A stretch of DNA of 47,929 nt from Bacteroidales bacterium (GTDB lineage: Bacteria > Bacteroidota > Bacteroidia > Bacteroidales > UBA932): contig JAGCXP010000015.1 in NCBI GenBank assembly GCA_017961345.1, positions 1 to 47,929 on the forward strand, given 5' to 3'. The first letter of the stretch is position 1, and every line of letters begins with the position of its first letter. The notes below the pieces were generated by a model. The model ran no database searches. It saw nothing but the letters and a program-made list of their open reading frames with translations, and was not told where the DNA came from. Below, in pieces: positions 34,512 to 42,279 of the stretch. Both the position numbers and the translations under genes were made by a program.

Positions 34512-35180
34512 ATGAAACGCCCCTGCGAATTCATTGTCCTGCATACGACAAAGTATGCCGAAAGCGCCTTTGTCGTACACACCCTCTGCCGCGAACTCGG
34601 CAAGCGGAGTTTTCTCGTGCGGGGCATCGGCAAGAGCGTTTCTCCTGCCTGGTTCCTGCAACTGAACATCGTCGGGGCCGACATCGCGGAAAGCACGCGT
34701 TCCTCCCTCTGGACCGCCTCCCATTTCAGCCAGGAACACCCCTTAAGCGGCCTGCGGGAAAATCCCGGGAAGAACTGCATTGCCCTTTTTCTCGCGGAAG
34801 TCCTGCTCAAAACTTTGCACGAGGGCGAGACGGACGAGGCGTTCTACGACTGGCTCCGGGGACGCATCCTGTTGCTTGATGCGCTGGGAGACGGCACTTC
34901 CGGTGCCGGGTATGCCAATTTCCACATCGCCCTGCTCAAGGAACTCTGCGAACGGACCGGTTACAGCCCTGCCCGCGATGACCTCTTCGCCTTCAGCGAC
35001 GAGAACTATGCCGACCTCGAAAACCTTTCCGACAAGAACTTCGAGCAGACGCTGCTCGCGCCCCTGAGCGGCCGCAGCCGCAGCCGGATTGCCCGCAGTT
35101 ACCTCAAATATCTCGAATACCATCTCGACATGCCGCTGCACATTCAGTCGCTGGATGTGCTGGAATGCCTGTTCCGCTAA
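34512..35180 (+). CDS. recO: DNA repair protein RecO
   Basis: A 222-residue RecO-like protein that loads RecA onto SSB-coated DNA with RecR. The N-terminal OB-fold begins FIVLHTTKYAESAFVVHTLCRELGKRSFLVRGIG, split here into its two strands by a turn. The C-terminal helical domain has GYANFHIALLKELCERTGYSP and the Bacteroidota-type ending. No zinc-binding cysteines are visible, as in Bacteroidota homologues. It starts 7 bp after rdgB and overlaps the next gene by 16 bp. Confidence 0.88.
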   Translation: MKRPCEFIVLHTTKYAESAFVVHTLCRELGKRSFLVRGIGKSVSPAWFLQLNIVGADIAESTRSSLWTASHFSQEHPLSGLRENPGKNCIALFLAEVLLKTLHEGETDEAFYDWLRGRILLLDALGDGTSGAGYANFHIALLKELCERTGYSPARDDLFAFSDENYADLENLSDKNFEQTLLAPLSGRSRSRIARSYLKYLEYHLDMPLHIQSLDVLECLFR

Positions 35181-36160
35181 TCGTTTCCCCGATGTCCAAG
35201 CCCGTCAACGCCCTTGCTGCCAGCGCCTCCGTCGTCAACGCCTCCGCGTCCCCCGTTTCCGCCGCCAGTGCGCAAAGCCCCCGTCTTTTGACCGCCGAAA
35301 GCCTTCACGGTCTTCTTCCCGCCCGTCCCGAAGACAGCCACAAAGGCGATTATGGCCATCTGCTTATTATTGCCGGATGCCAGCGAATGCCCGGAGCGGC
35401 TGTCCTCGCCACCGGCGCCGCCCTTCATTCGGGCTGCGGACTGGTTACGCTCCATTCCTCCTCCCGCGCCCTGCAGGCTACGGTGAACAACTACCCCTCT
35501 GCCATGCTGGACGAGGAGAACGGGGATGTCTTCAGCCACCTGCCGGAAAACCTGGGGAAATACACCGCCGTCGTCGTCGGACCGGGCTTGGGACAGGCCC
35601 CCGAAACAGCGAAAGCGCTGGGAGACTTGCTGGATGCTCTCCGGCAGGCGGATGCTGCCCTTCATCAGGCGGATTGCCCTGCCCGAGCGCCGCAAAAAAC
35701 AGCCCTGCTGCTCGATGCGGATGCGTTGAATTTGCTCGCCCGTGACCGTTTCTTGTTGGAAAAACTTCCCGAGGGAACCGTCCTGACGCCGCACAAAGGG
35801 GAGCTCAAGCGCCTGCTGCAAAAGGAGAATCCCACGGGCGCCGACATCACGGCGTTCTGCCGAAAGACGGGCGGCATCCTCGTTGCCAAGGGACACCGGA
35901 CGGGTATTTTCTCTTCGGACGGTCTGCTTGCGGTGAATACGAGCGGCAACGCGGGGCTCGCCAAAGGCGGGAGCGGCGACGTGCTTTCGGGCCTGATCGG
36001 AGGCCTGCTCGCCCGCGGACTGAAAGCGGAAGATGCCGCAAGCCTGGGCGTGTGGATTCACGGGCATGCCGCAGACGAACTGTCCCGGGCCCGCACCCTG
36101 GAAGCCTGGGACAGTAAAGAGTTAATCGATGGGATCTGGACGGGCTTTCGCGCGTTATGA
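35165..36160 (+). CDS. nnrD: ADP-dependent NAD(P)H-hydrate dehydratase
   Basis: A 331-residue ribokinase-fold enzyme that repairs hydrated NAD(P)H. Signatures are HKGDYGHLLIIAG (about 58-70), VVVGPGLGQ, VLTPHKGEL and the catalytic GGSGDVLSGLIGGLLARG (Asp general base). It is the C-terminal YjeF domain alone; the epimerase half (NnrE), often fused in Bacteroidota, is missing. About 40 low-complexity Ala/Ser/Val residues precede the domain. The start is uncertain: 35165 overlaps recO by 16 bp, while the ATG at 35192 would give 322 residues. The stop codon abuts the left end of an IS200/IS605 element. Confidence 0.88.
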   Translation: MPVPLIVSPMSKPVNALAASASVVNASASPVSAASAQSPRLLTAESLHGLLPARPEDSHKGDYGHLLIIAGCQRMPGAAVLATGAALHSGCGLVTLHSSSRALQATVNNYPSAMLDEENGDVFSHLPENLGKYTAVVVGPGLGQAPETAKALGDLLDALRQADAALHQADCPARAPQKTALLLDADALNLLARDRFLLEKLPEGTVLTPHKGELKRLLQKENPTGADITAFCRKTGGILVAKGHRTGIFSSDGLLAVNTSGNAGLAKGGSGDVLSGLIGGLLARGLKAEDAASLGVWIHGHAADELSRARTLEAWDSKELIDGIWTGFRAL

Positions 36161-36176
36161 TATTCGCCCGTGAAAA

Positions 36177-36196
36177 CCCACGATTTTAATCGTGGG
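36177..36196 (+). repeat. Left-end hairpin of the IS200/IS605 element
   Basis: A perfect 8-bp stem (CCCACGAT/ATCGTGGG) with loop TTTA. It is the probable TnpA recognition hairpin. Confidence 0.8.
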
Positions 36197-36215
36197 ATGA
36201 AAGGGCGAAAATTTC

Positions 36216-36255
36216 TTTGAAATTCGAAAAACATTCGTTACATTTGCATGTAACG
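36216..36255 (+). promoter_or_regulatory. tnpA promoter nested in a palindrome
   Basis: TTTG (36216-36219), 19 nt, TACATTTG (36239-36246). The -7 element sits inside the perfect hairpin CGTTACAT-TTGC-ATGTAACG (36236-36255), two bases before the tnpA ATG. Confidence 0.6.
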
Positions 36256-36257
36256 AT

Positions 36258-36653
36258 ATGAAAAAACTTGCGCATCATATCACATCCGTAGTGAACATCA
36301 GTTACCACATCATCTGGTGTCCAAAATGCCGTCGTAAGGTCCTCGTCGGTGATGTGGAACAACGATTGAAAGAGATACTGCCGGAAATAGCGCATGACAT
36401 GGATTGTTCCATTGAGACGATGGAAGTGATGCCGGACCATATTCATGTCTTCTTGCGCGGCACCCCAACGCTTCCCGTTCATTTGATTGTCAAGAATCTG
36501 AAGGCGATTAGCGCAAGAATGCTTCGTTCCGAGTTTCCGCATCTGAAACAGAAAATGAACTCCATGTGGACGCGGAGCTACTACTGCGAAACAATCGGCA
36601 GTATCTCTGAACAGACCATACAGGAATATATCGAGAACCAGAAAAATGCTTAG
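36258..36653 (+). CDS. tnpA: IS200-type Y1 HUH transposase TnpA
   Basis: A 131-residue single-strand transposase. The HUH motif is DHIHVFL (H61, H63), and the catalytic tyrosine is probably Y124 in QEYIENQ near the C-terminus. HIIWCPKCRRKVL is the usual early block. The reading frame is complete and the length normal, so the enzyme is probably active. It cuts and rejoins the ends of the element at the flanking hairpins. The stop overlaps the tnpB start by 8 bp. Confidence 0.92.
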   Translation: MKKLAHHITSVVNISYHIIWCPKCRRKVLVGDVEQRLKEILPEIAHDMDCSIETMEVMPDHIHVFLRGTPTLPVHLIVKNLKAISARMLRSEFPHLKQKMNSMWTRSYYCETIGSISEQTIQEYIENQKNA

Positions 36654-37788
36654 GGCCATTAAATACGAACTTCGTCCAAACGCGACGCAACGCGAACTCA
36701 TCAGCCGGACCTGAGGCTGTTGCCGCTTCGTGTACAACAATGCCCTGGCATTCGCACAAAGGAACCACGTAAACAACTACGACCTAATAAAACGCATTCC
36801 CGGCTTAAAGACCGAGTTCGAGTGGTTGAAAGAAGTGCCGTCCCAGGCCCTGCAGCAGTCAATCATAGACCTTGGCAAAGCGTTCAAGAACAAATGGAAC
36901 GGACACAACGGCGGGCCGGTGTTCCATAAGAAGGGCAGGCGCGACTCTTACCGCATCCCCACAGGATGTGAAATTGACTATGCGCGATACAAGGTCAAGC
37001 TTGCAAAACTCGGCTGGGTGAAGTTCTACAAGGACAAGCCCATCGAGCAGTCGACAATACATTCCTATACCATCAGCAAGTCTTCAACAGGACGATACTA
37101 TATCTCATTGCTCTACGAAGCGCCGAACCGTACTCCGTTAAACAACGGTCGGGCGGTCGGTATCGATGTCGGCATCAAGGAGTTTGCGGTATGTTCTGAC
37201 GGGACGGTGTTTGAAAACCAAAAGCACTATCAGCGTCAGCTTCGCAAACTTCGGGTGTTGCAGCGCACGATGGCCCGGCGATATGATAAGAGCAAAGACA
37301 TCCTGGATGCAAATGGCAGGAAGATTGGCACAACCGGCGAACAGTCGAAAAACTGGTACAAGGCAAAAGCCGCCGTCGCAAGGTGCCATGAAAAAATCCG
37401 CAACCAAAGAAACGACCATCTGAACAAGGTAAGTTCGCAAATTGCGTCAAAGTACAGCGTTGTCTGTATTGAGGATTTGAACGTCAAAGGCATGGTGAAG
37501 AACCGGAACCTGGCAAAATCCATCTCGGACTGCGGCTGGACCGCATTCAAGACCAAGCTTAGGTATAAATGCGACAGCGTGATTGAAGTGGACCGTTTCT
37601 TCGCCAGCAGCCAGACATGTTCGGTGTGCGGATACAAGAACGTTCGCATCAAAAACCTCTCCGTCAGGTCATGGACGTGCCCCGGATGTGGCACGAATCA
37701 CGACCGTGACCGAAATGCCGCAACAAACATACTCCGGGAAGGGCTGTCCCGGTATCCCATAAGCGCTTCGTTGGAAGCGCTGAGATAG
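36646..37788 (+). pseudogene. tnpB: TnpB (IS605 OrfB) with in-frame TGA at codon 23
   Basis: The natural start is the ATG at 36646 (MLRAIKYELRPNATQRELI). Codon 23 is TGA (36712-36714), in the segment where TnpB proteins read T-x-GCCRFVYN; GCCRFVYN follows in the same frame. Beyond it the frame is open for 357 codons, with the RuvC triad intact: D in GIDVGIKEF, E in VCIEDLNVKG, D in HDRDRNAATN, plus a zinc finger CSVCGY and CPGCG. A shorter product could start at GTG 36730 (352 residues) but would lack the first N-terminal strand. TnpB is an RNA-guided nuclease that helps retain the element. Either it is newly inactivated or it is read through. Confidence 0.85.
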
Positions 37789-37830
37789 AACCCCACGAAT
37801 TCATTCGTGGGAGCAGTCAGTGTGCTAAAA
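37700..37830 (+). ncRNA. Candidate omega/reRNA at the tnpB 3' end
   Basis: TnpB guide RNAs derive from the 3' end of the gene and the right end of the element. Here two hairpins occur in tandem: AGCGCTTC-GTTG-GAAGCGCT (37762-37781), inside the last codons of tnpB, and the right-end hairpin (37792-37811). The guide would come from the sequence after the element tip. Both limits are estimates; expression is not shown. Confidence 0.4.
37792..37811 (+). repeat. Right-end hairpin of the IS200/IS605 element
   Basis: CCCACGAA-TTCA-TTCGTGGG, an 8-bp stem nearly identical to the left-end hairpin, 3 bp after the tnpB stop. Confidence 0.8.
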
Positions 37831-37854
37831 GTCGTCGTAGGAGGATGTTCATAT

Positions 37855-37885
37855 TTTGTTATAACAAAAATTATACATAGATTTG
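37855..37885 (+). promoter_or_regulatory. Promoter of the low-GC AAA ATPase gene
   Basis: TTTG (37855-37858), exactly 19 nt, TAGATTTG (37878-37885), 19 nt before the ATG at 37905. It lies just outside the insertion element. Confidence 0.7.
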
Positions 37886-37904
37886 CATCAAAAATAATAT
37901 AAAT

Positions 37905-39038
37905 ATGATTACTTCTCCCTTTGTTTACGGAAAGATTGCCTCTGATTCCCAGTTTACGGACAGAAAAGAGGATTGTGCTTCTCTTGTGCAGGATTTTCTG
38001 AATCAGACCAATACGATTATCATCTCTCCTCGAAGGTGGGGGAAGAGTTCACTGGTCAAAAGGGCTGGAAAAGAAGCCATGGCAAAGGATAAGAATTTGC
38101 GTCTGTGTTATTTGGATGTATTCAATGTCCGAACGGAAGACGAATTCTATGACAAACTTGCCAGGTGCGTTATTGAGGGAACCTCCGGAAAATTTGAGGA
38201 AATATTCTCCACGGCCATGAAATATGCGGCGACGCTTGTTCCCAGTATTGTCGCGGGGGATGTCGTCAACACCTGGCGTCTGGAATTCAAAATGGGGAAT
38301 TTGTCAAGAAGCGCCGATGAAATACTGGATTTGGCTGAGAAAATCGCGAGGGACAAAGGAATTCATGTTGTTGTTTGTATTGATGAGTTTCAGCAAATCT
38401 CCAATTTTAAGGATTCCGTAGCTTTTCAGGCAAAACTTCGCGCTCATTGGCAACTGCAACAGCATGTTGCCTATTGCCTGTACGGAAGCAGACGACACAT
38501 GATGCTGGAGGTTTTTACCCACCCGGATCAGCCTTTCTATCAATTCGGCAAAACCATTTTCCTTCAAAAGATTGCGGCGGAATTATGGCCGTCATTTATT
38601 GCGGATAAATTCAAGGAAACAGGCAAGGAGATTTCTCCGGCCCAATGTCGGCGGATAGTGGAATTGGTGGACAACAATCCCTATTATGTCCAGCAACTCA
38701 GCGAGGAAGTCTGGAACAGGACAGGTTCCAATTGTGCCGATGAAACGGTGGAGAAGGCCTTCGAGGCTGTCGTAAATCTGCATGCCGACTTGAATCTGGC
38801 CTTGACGCAAACGTTGACGATTTCACAGCAAAATCTCTTGCATGCGATTGTTGACGGGGTAAAGGAGTTGACTTCCGCCGCAGTGATGAGTAAATATGAA
38901 TTGAAGAACAGTCTTACGGTTCAGCGCGCAAAAGCAGCTCTTGTCAAGATGGATATCATTGACAATTTTGGAAAAGCCATCAGCATGGAAGACCCGGTCT
39001 ATGCGTATTGGCTTCGCGAAATCTACTTTTCCAGATAG
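37905..39038 (+). CDS. AAA+ ATPase of the archaeal-ATPase/STAND-like type
   Basis: A 377-residue ATPase. The Walker A motif is SPRRWGKSSL (41-50) and the Walker B motif VVVCIDEFQQI (about 155-165). A sensor-like YGSRRHMM follows, and a winged-helix-like C-terminal region (TISQQNLLHAIVDGVKELT) comes after the ATPase. The pattern PRRxGKSSL with CIDEFQ is typical of the widespread AAA_ATPase_2/DUF234-type proteins of unknown job. The gene is clearly AT-richer than its neighbours, which points to horizontal acquisition. Its last 16 bp overlap the end of the M23 peptidase gene on the opposite strand. Confidence 0.82.
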   Translation: MITSPFVYGKIASDSQFTDRKEDCASLVQDFLNQTNTIIISPRRWGKSSLVKRAGKEAMAKDKNLRLCYLDVFNVRTEDEFYDKLARCVIEGTSGKFEEIFSTAMKYAATLVPSIVAGDVVNTWRLEFKMGNLSRSADEILDLAEKIARDKGIHVVVCIDEFQQISNFKDSVAFQAKLRAHWQLQQHVAYCLYGSRRHMMLEVFTHPDQPFYQFGKTIFLQKIAAELWPSFIADKFKETGKEISPAQCRRIVELVDNNPYYVQQLSEEVWNRTGSNCADETVEKAFEAVVNLHADLNLALTQTLTISQQNLLHAIVDGVKELTSAAVMSKYELKNSLTVQRAKAALVKMDIIDNFGKAISMEDPVYAYWLREIYFSR

Positions 39039-40351
39039 TTTTTCGTTTGGCCAACGAGTTGTTCGCGAAGGCTGACGCGCAGGGAGTCGAAGGCGGGACG
39101 GAAGGCTTCGGGCAGGGGCTCGGAGGGCGGGGAATCCATCGTGAGCGGATTGATGGGGGAGCCGTTTTTCCAGATGCGGAAATCCAGGTGTGGCCCGGTG
39201 CAGCGGCCGGTGGCGCCGACATAGCCGATGACCTGTCCCTGGCTGACGCGTGCGCCGGGACTGATGCCTTTGCCGTATTTGCTCAAATGAAGATAAGCCG
39301 TTGAATAGACGCTGTTGTGGCGGATGCGCACGGTGTTGCCGCCCGCGCCTTCGTATTTGACGCTGGTGACCGTGCCGTCGCCGATGCTCATGACGGGCGT
39401 TCCGGTGGGGGCGGCGTAGTCTACGCCGGTGTGGGGTTTGACTTCGCGGGTGACGGGGTGGCGGCGGGCATAGGAGAAGCCCGAGGAAATGCGGGAAAAG
39501 TGCAGCGGCGCCTTGAGGAACGCCTTGCGCATGCTCTCCCCCTTTTCATTCCAATAGATGTTGCTGCCCAGGGGCTTGGCGGGTTTTTGCTCCAGACGGC
39601 CCACGAAATGGGCCGGGTTGAACATGATGCAGTCGTAGTCCTGGTTGCGGTGGGAAAAGATGGCGTAGCGGATGGTGTCGATGCCGATGAGTTCTCCTTC
39701 GCAGAGTTTCTTGCGGTAGAGTACGCGGAAGCGGTCGCCTTTCTGCAAACCGAAGAAGTCCACCGTCCAGGCGTAGATGTCCGAGAGGTCGAGGATGAGT
39801 TGGGTGGGCGCACCGGCAGCCTGCATATCGTTCCAGAGCGAAGAGTTGATGGTAACGTCCGCGCTGGCGTCTTCGTAGCTTACGTCTTTGAAGACTTTGT
39901 TGATGCGGAGGGTGTCGAAGCACTTGAATACGGTGCATTCCGTCCGGGTGTTGTTGTAGACGATGTATTGCAGGGGGCCGTGGGAAGCGGAGGCGCCGCC
40001 CGTTGCTGCCGAATCGGCGTTCTGCTGAAGGTAATACGCGTCATAACTGTTGCCGGAGCGAAGGCGCCGTACGTCGAAGATGCTGTCGGGGCAGGCCTGT
40101 GACAACTCCCACGCCTGGCGTCCGCTCATTCCCAGGCGCATCAGAAAGCCCATGAAGTTCTCTCCGTTTTTCACGCGTCCGCTCTCCTTCTCCAATGTGT
40201 CCGTCAGAAAGCCCAGCGGCAGAATCGTGTCTTTCTGCGAGATGTCCGTATCGTTGTTGCCCGGGCGTGCACCGCAGGCGGAGAGCATCCCGGCGAGCAA
40301 AATTCCCATCGCCCAGAGGGCGGCTGTCCGTATTTTTCTGTTTCTTTTCAT
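39023..40351 (-). CDS. M23-family peptidoglycan metallopeptidase lipoprotein
   Basis: A 442-residue lipoprotein with signal MKRNRKIRTAALWAMGILLAGMLSAC. A LysM-like or helical N-terminal half (about 50-270) precedes the LytM/M23 domain (about 300-410): PHTGVDYAAPTGTPV holds the first zinc His and Asp, AYLHLSKYGKGI is the middle block, and GPHLDFRIWKNGSP the last. In classic M23 enzymes the last block reads GPHLHF; the Asp in place of the second His alters a zinc ligand, a variant that seems usual in Bacteroidota. It would cut peptide cross-links in peptidoglycan. The C-terminal end overlaps the incoming AAA gene by 16 bp. Confidence 0.87.
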   Translation of the reverse strand: MKRNRKIRTAALWAMGILLAGMLSACGARPGNNDTDISQKDTILPLGFLTDTLEKESGRVKNGENFMGFLMRLGMSGRQAWELSQACPDSIFDVRRLRSGNSYDAYYLQQNADSAATGGASASHGPLQYIVYNNTRTECTVFKCFDTLRINKVFKDVSYEDASADVTINSSLWNDMQAAGAPTQLILDLSDIYAWTVDFFGLQKGDRFRVLYRKKLCEGELIGIDTIRYAIFSHRNQDYDCIMFNPAHFVGRLEQKPAKPLGSNIYWNEKGESMRKAFLKAPLHFSRISSGFSYARRHPVTREVKPHTGVDYAAPTGTPVMSIGDGTVTSVKYEGAGGNTVRIRHNSVYSTAYLHLSKYGKGISPGARVSQGQVIGYVGATGRCTGPHLDFRIWKNGSPINPLTMDSPPSEPLPEAFRPAFDSLRVSLREQLVGQTKNYLEK

Positions 40352-40617
40352 CGGGGCGCAAAGTTCGCAATTTTTTGCCGCATGAACAAATCGGTGCGCT
40401 CGTCAGGTTTCAGCCAAGTACCGGCGAGTTTCGGTTAGGGCAAAAACAAGGCGCGAAGCGAGCGGTTCCTTCGAGCTCGGCGCAGCGCCTTTGCTTTAGC
40501 CGACGGCATTCCTTCTTGCCGGCGGCGTTGCCCCTTCGCCTGCGCAAGTGCTTTGCGGTTGAGCGCCATCGCCAGATACTTCGGAACTCGGTCGGTCACG
40601 AGTGCACGTGCACATTT

Positions 40618-40735
40618 GCCCGACCCGGTGCTGGAGCATCTCATCGGCCAAAATTTGCCCCATTTTCTGCCCGACCAGGTGCTGGAGCATCGCTTCACTA
40701 CGTTTTTGCCCCATTTTGTGCGCGCAGGTGTGCTG
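40618..40735. repeat. 51-bp tandem repeat, two full copies plus a degenerate third
   Basis: Copies at 40618-40668 and 40669-40719 both contain GGTGCTGGAGCATC and TTTGCCCCATTTT; a decayed third begins at 40720 (GCGCAGGTGTGCTGG). The unit length is a multiple of three, and on the minus strand it reads as a 17-residue unit KMGQ-(K/I)-x-x-(E/D)-x-MLQH-x-VGQ. Confidence 0.75.
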
Positions 40736-41107
40736 GGCGGCGGCATGCTGGCGCTCCTCGCTCGAAGGGAAAAAACGGGGCCCACCCGTTCGCTTGCCGC
40801 ATAACTTGCTCCCTTTCGGTCGCTTCGAACAAATGCGGCATCCGCTTCGCGGCCCGCTCACTCGCTCACCGCTTTTGCGGCCGGCAGGGGGCATTTGTCC
40901 TCCAGACGCTTCGCGGTCCCTTCGGACAAATGATCGGCCAAACGCCTCCCTGCCGCTCCGCTTTCATCGCGGCTTCGCTCAGCGCAATCGGCCATGTGGA
41001 ATTTACAAATTCACAACGCGAAACGGAAAAATGGTAAAGAAACTGCAAAAAGGTTCAAAAACGGAAAATCTTTTTTTTACTTTTTGATTTTTGTCGTTTT
41101 GCTGATA

Positions 41108-41115
41108 TAGATTTG
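41108..41115 (+). promoter_or_regulatory. -7 element for the Rpn gene
   Basis: TAGATTTG, 22 nt before the ATG; a TTTG lies 21 nt upstream (41083-41086). Confidence 0.5.
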
Positions 41116-41137
41116 TGGTCGCTAATTTTTTAAACCA

Positions 41138-42106
41138 ATGCGTATGAAAACGACAAGCGACAAAAACCTGAGTTCCTATTATGAGCGTTTTATCGAGGAG
41201 TTTGAAAAAATCCGTCCGCTTTCACCCCAGGAAAAAGCCCGTCTGAAACACCTCGCCGAGGAAGGCCCCTTCATGGACCTGCGTTCGGACTGGGCGTTCA
41301 AACACATCATGGCGGACACCGACATCCTCAAGAAACTGTTGAATGACATCCTGCCGGTCAGCATAGATGAGGTGACACCTCTCCCGAATGAGGTAGACCG
41401 TTTCTTCGCGGGGGATAAGGATGTCACGATGGACGTGCTTTGCAAAAGTGCGGACGAGTCTCGTCAGTTCATCGTGGAGATACAGCGTAGCAAGGAGGCG
41501 TGGTTTACCGAGCGTATGCTCTACTATGGAGCATCCATGTTCCATTCCCAGATAAAGGCGGGTGACAACTATGACATATTGTGCCCGGTGTTCGTGATTT
41601 GCTTCATGGACTTCGAACTGCCGCATGGCGATGACCGCGCCATTTATCGTTATGCGCTACGGGAAACCAGCACGGGCGAGCGTTATCCCGTCCTATCAAG
41701 GCCCGAAGATGACATCCTGATGATTAACCTATGTGAACTTCCGCGCCTGCAAAAACGCCCGGAGTCGCTGAACCCGGAAGAGAAATGGTTGTATATCTTG
41801 AAAAATATGCATAATTTTGCGGAGAAGCCGCAGGACATCGATGAGACTTTCGACCGCGTATTCGAGCTCTCGCGTCTGAGCGGACTTCAAGACAAGGAGA
41901 AATTTCAATACTTTCGGGATATGCTTTCAGACTTTCAGAAAAAGAACATCGGTACCGCCTATTACAACGATGGGTTGAAGGCTGGGATGGAGCGTGGTCG
42001 TGCAGAAGGTCGTGCAGAAAATGCCCATGATATTGCCCGGAAGATGCTCTCCGCTGGTTCTGATCCCGCCTTCATTAAGGAGATGACCGGCGTAGACCTT
42101 TCGTAG
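41138..42106 (+). CDS. Rpn-family PD-(D/E)XK nuclease / putative transposase
   Basis: A 322-residue member of the Rpn/PDDEXK transposase family. The N-terminal half contains FMDLRSDWAFKHIM (about 46-59), the typical opening block, then VTMDVLCKS (Asp) and FIVEIQRSK (E-x-Q), which form the D...ExQ nuclease core. WFTERMLYYGASMFHSQIKAG is the next family signature. The C-terminus (GMERGRAEGRAENAHDIARKML) is the short repetitive, helical tail common in this family. Rpn proteins are DNA endonucleases that promote RecA-independent recombination and often spread by transfer. The start is 41138 or the ATG two codons later. Confidence 0.88.
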   Translation: MRMKTTSDKNLSSYYERFIEEFEKIRPLSPQEKARLKHLAEEGPFMDLRSDWAFKHIMADTDILKKLLNDILPVSIDEVTPLPNEVDRFFAGDKDVTMDVLCKSADESRQFIVEIQRSKEAWFTERMLYYGASMFHSQIKAGDNYDILCPVFVICFMDFELPHGDDRAIYRYALRETSTGERYPVLSRPEDDILMINLCELPRLQKRPESLNPEEKWLYILKNMHNFAEKPQDIDETFDRVFELSRLSGLQDKEKFQYFRDMLSDFQKKNIGTAYYNDGLKAGMERGRAEGRAENAHDIARKMLSAGSDPAFIKEMTGVDLS

Positions 42107-42145
42107 ATATAGGTACGCCACTTGTGCCGGATGTTGAAAAATGCT

Positions 42146-42179
42146 CGGGATTCGCCGTCTGGCGGGTCCCGATTTTTTT
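42146..42179 (+). terminator. Intrinsic terminator after the Rpn gene
   Basis: CGGGATTCGCC (42146-42156) pairs with GGCGGGTCCCG (42161-42171), 11 bp with two G-U pairs, followed by A and seven T. Its T-run supplies the TTTG -33 element of the next promoter. Confidence 0.85.
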
Positions 42180-42208
42180 GGAAAATTGCGAGAAAGAGTG
42201 TATATTTG
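42177..42208 (+). promoter_or_regulatory. Promoter of the small peptide-GLUG lipoprotein unit
   Basis: TTTG (42177-42180), 20 nt, TATATTTG (42201-42208), about 70 nt before the small peptide gene. It overlaps the preceding terminator tail. Confidence 0.65.
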
Positions 42209-42279
42209 CCAAAGTAGATATGTTACTTGCGGATTTCCGCGGCAACTGACCACGTAAACTAATAACCAACATTATTCTT

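Larger units (their letters stand above)
36161..37840 (+). mobile_element. IS200/IS605-family element (tnpA plus broken tnpB)
   Basis: An approximately 1.7-kb element recognised by its HUH transposase, its TnpB gene, and matching subterminal hairpins at both ends: CCCACGAT-TTTA-ATCGTGGG (36177-36196) and CCCACGAA-TTCA-TTCGTGGG (37792-37811). Such elements move as single-stranded circles and leave no target duplication, so the exact tips cannot be fixed; those given are estimates. The left tip falls at or just after the nnrD stop, and the right tip within about 30 bp of the second hairpin. Confidence 0.85.
40352..41137. other. GC-rich spacer of about 790 bp without a credible gene
   Basis: Between the M23 and Rpn genes no open frame has protein-like composition or family resemblance. 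The stretch to about 41000 is very GC-rich and repetitive, with recurring words such as GCTTCGCGG and ATCGGCCA. An inverted repeat CATTTGTCC (40892-40900)/GGACAAATG (40924-40932) and the 51-bp tandem repeat are inside. From about 41000 it becomes AT-rich and holds the Rpn promoter. Confidence 0.6.

Noticed and set aside
36712..36714. TGA in tnpB as a recoded codon (selenocysteine or Trp)
   Set aside because: TGA is used as a normal stop in other genes here (for example murU and fadD), and no SECIS-like hairpin or Trp/Sec at this position is expected in TnpB.
40618..40735. A CRISPR array
   Set aside because: There are only two to three 51-bp contiguous units without unique spacers and no cas genes nearby.
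40195..41037. A 280-codon plus-strand frame through the GC-rich spacer
   Set aside because: It starts inside the M23 gene on the opposite strand and has Arg/Ala/Ser/Cys-rich composition typical of non-coding high-GC DNA.
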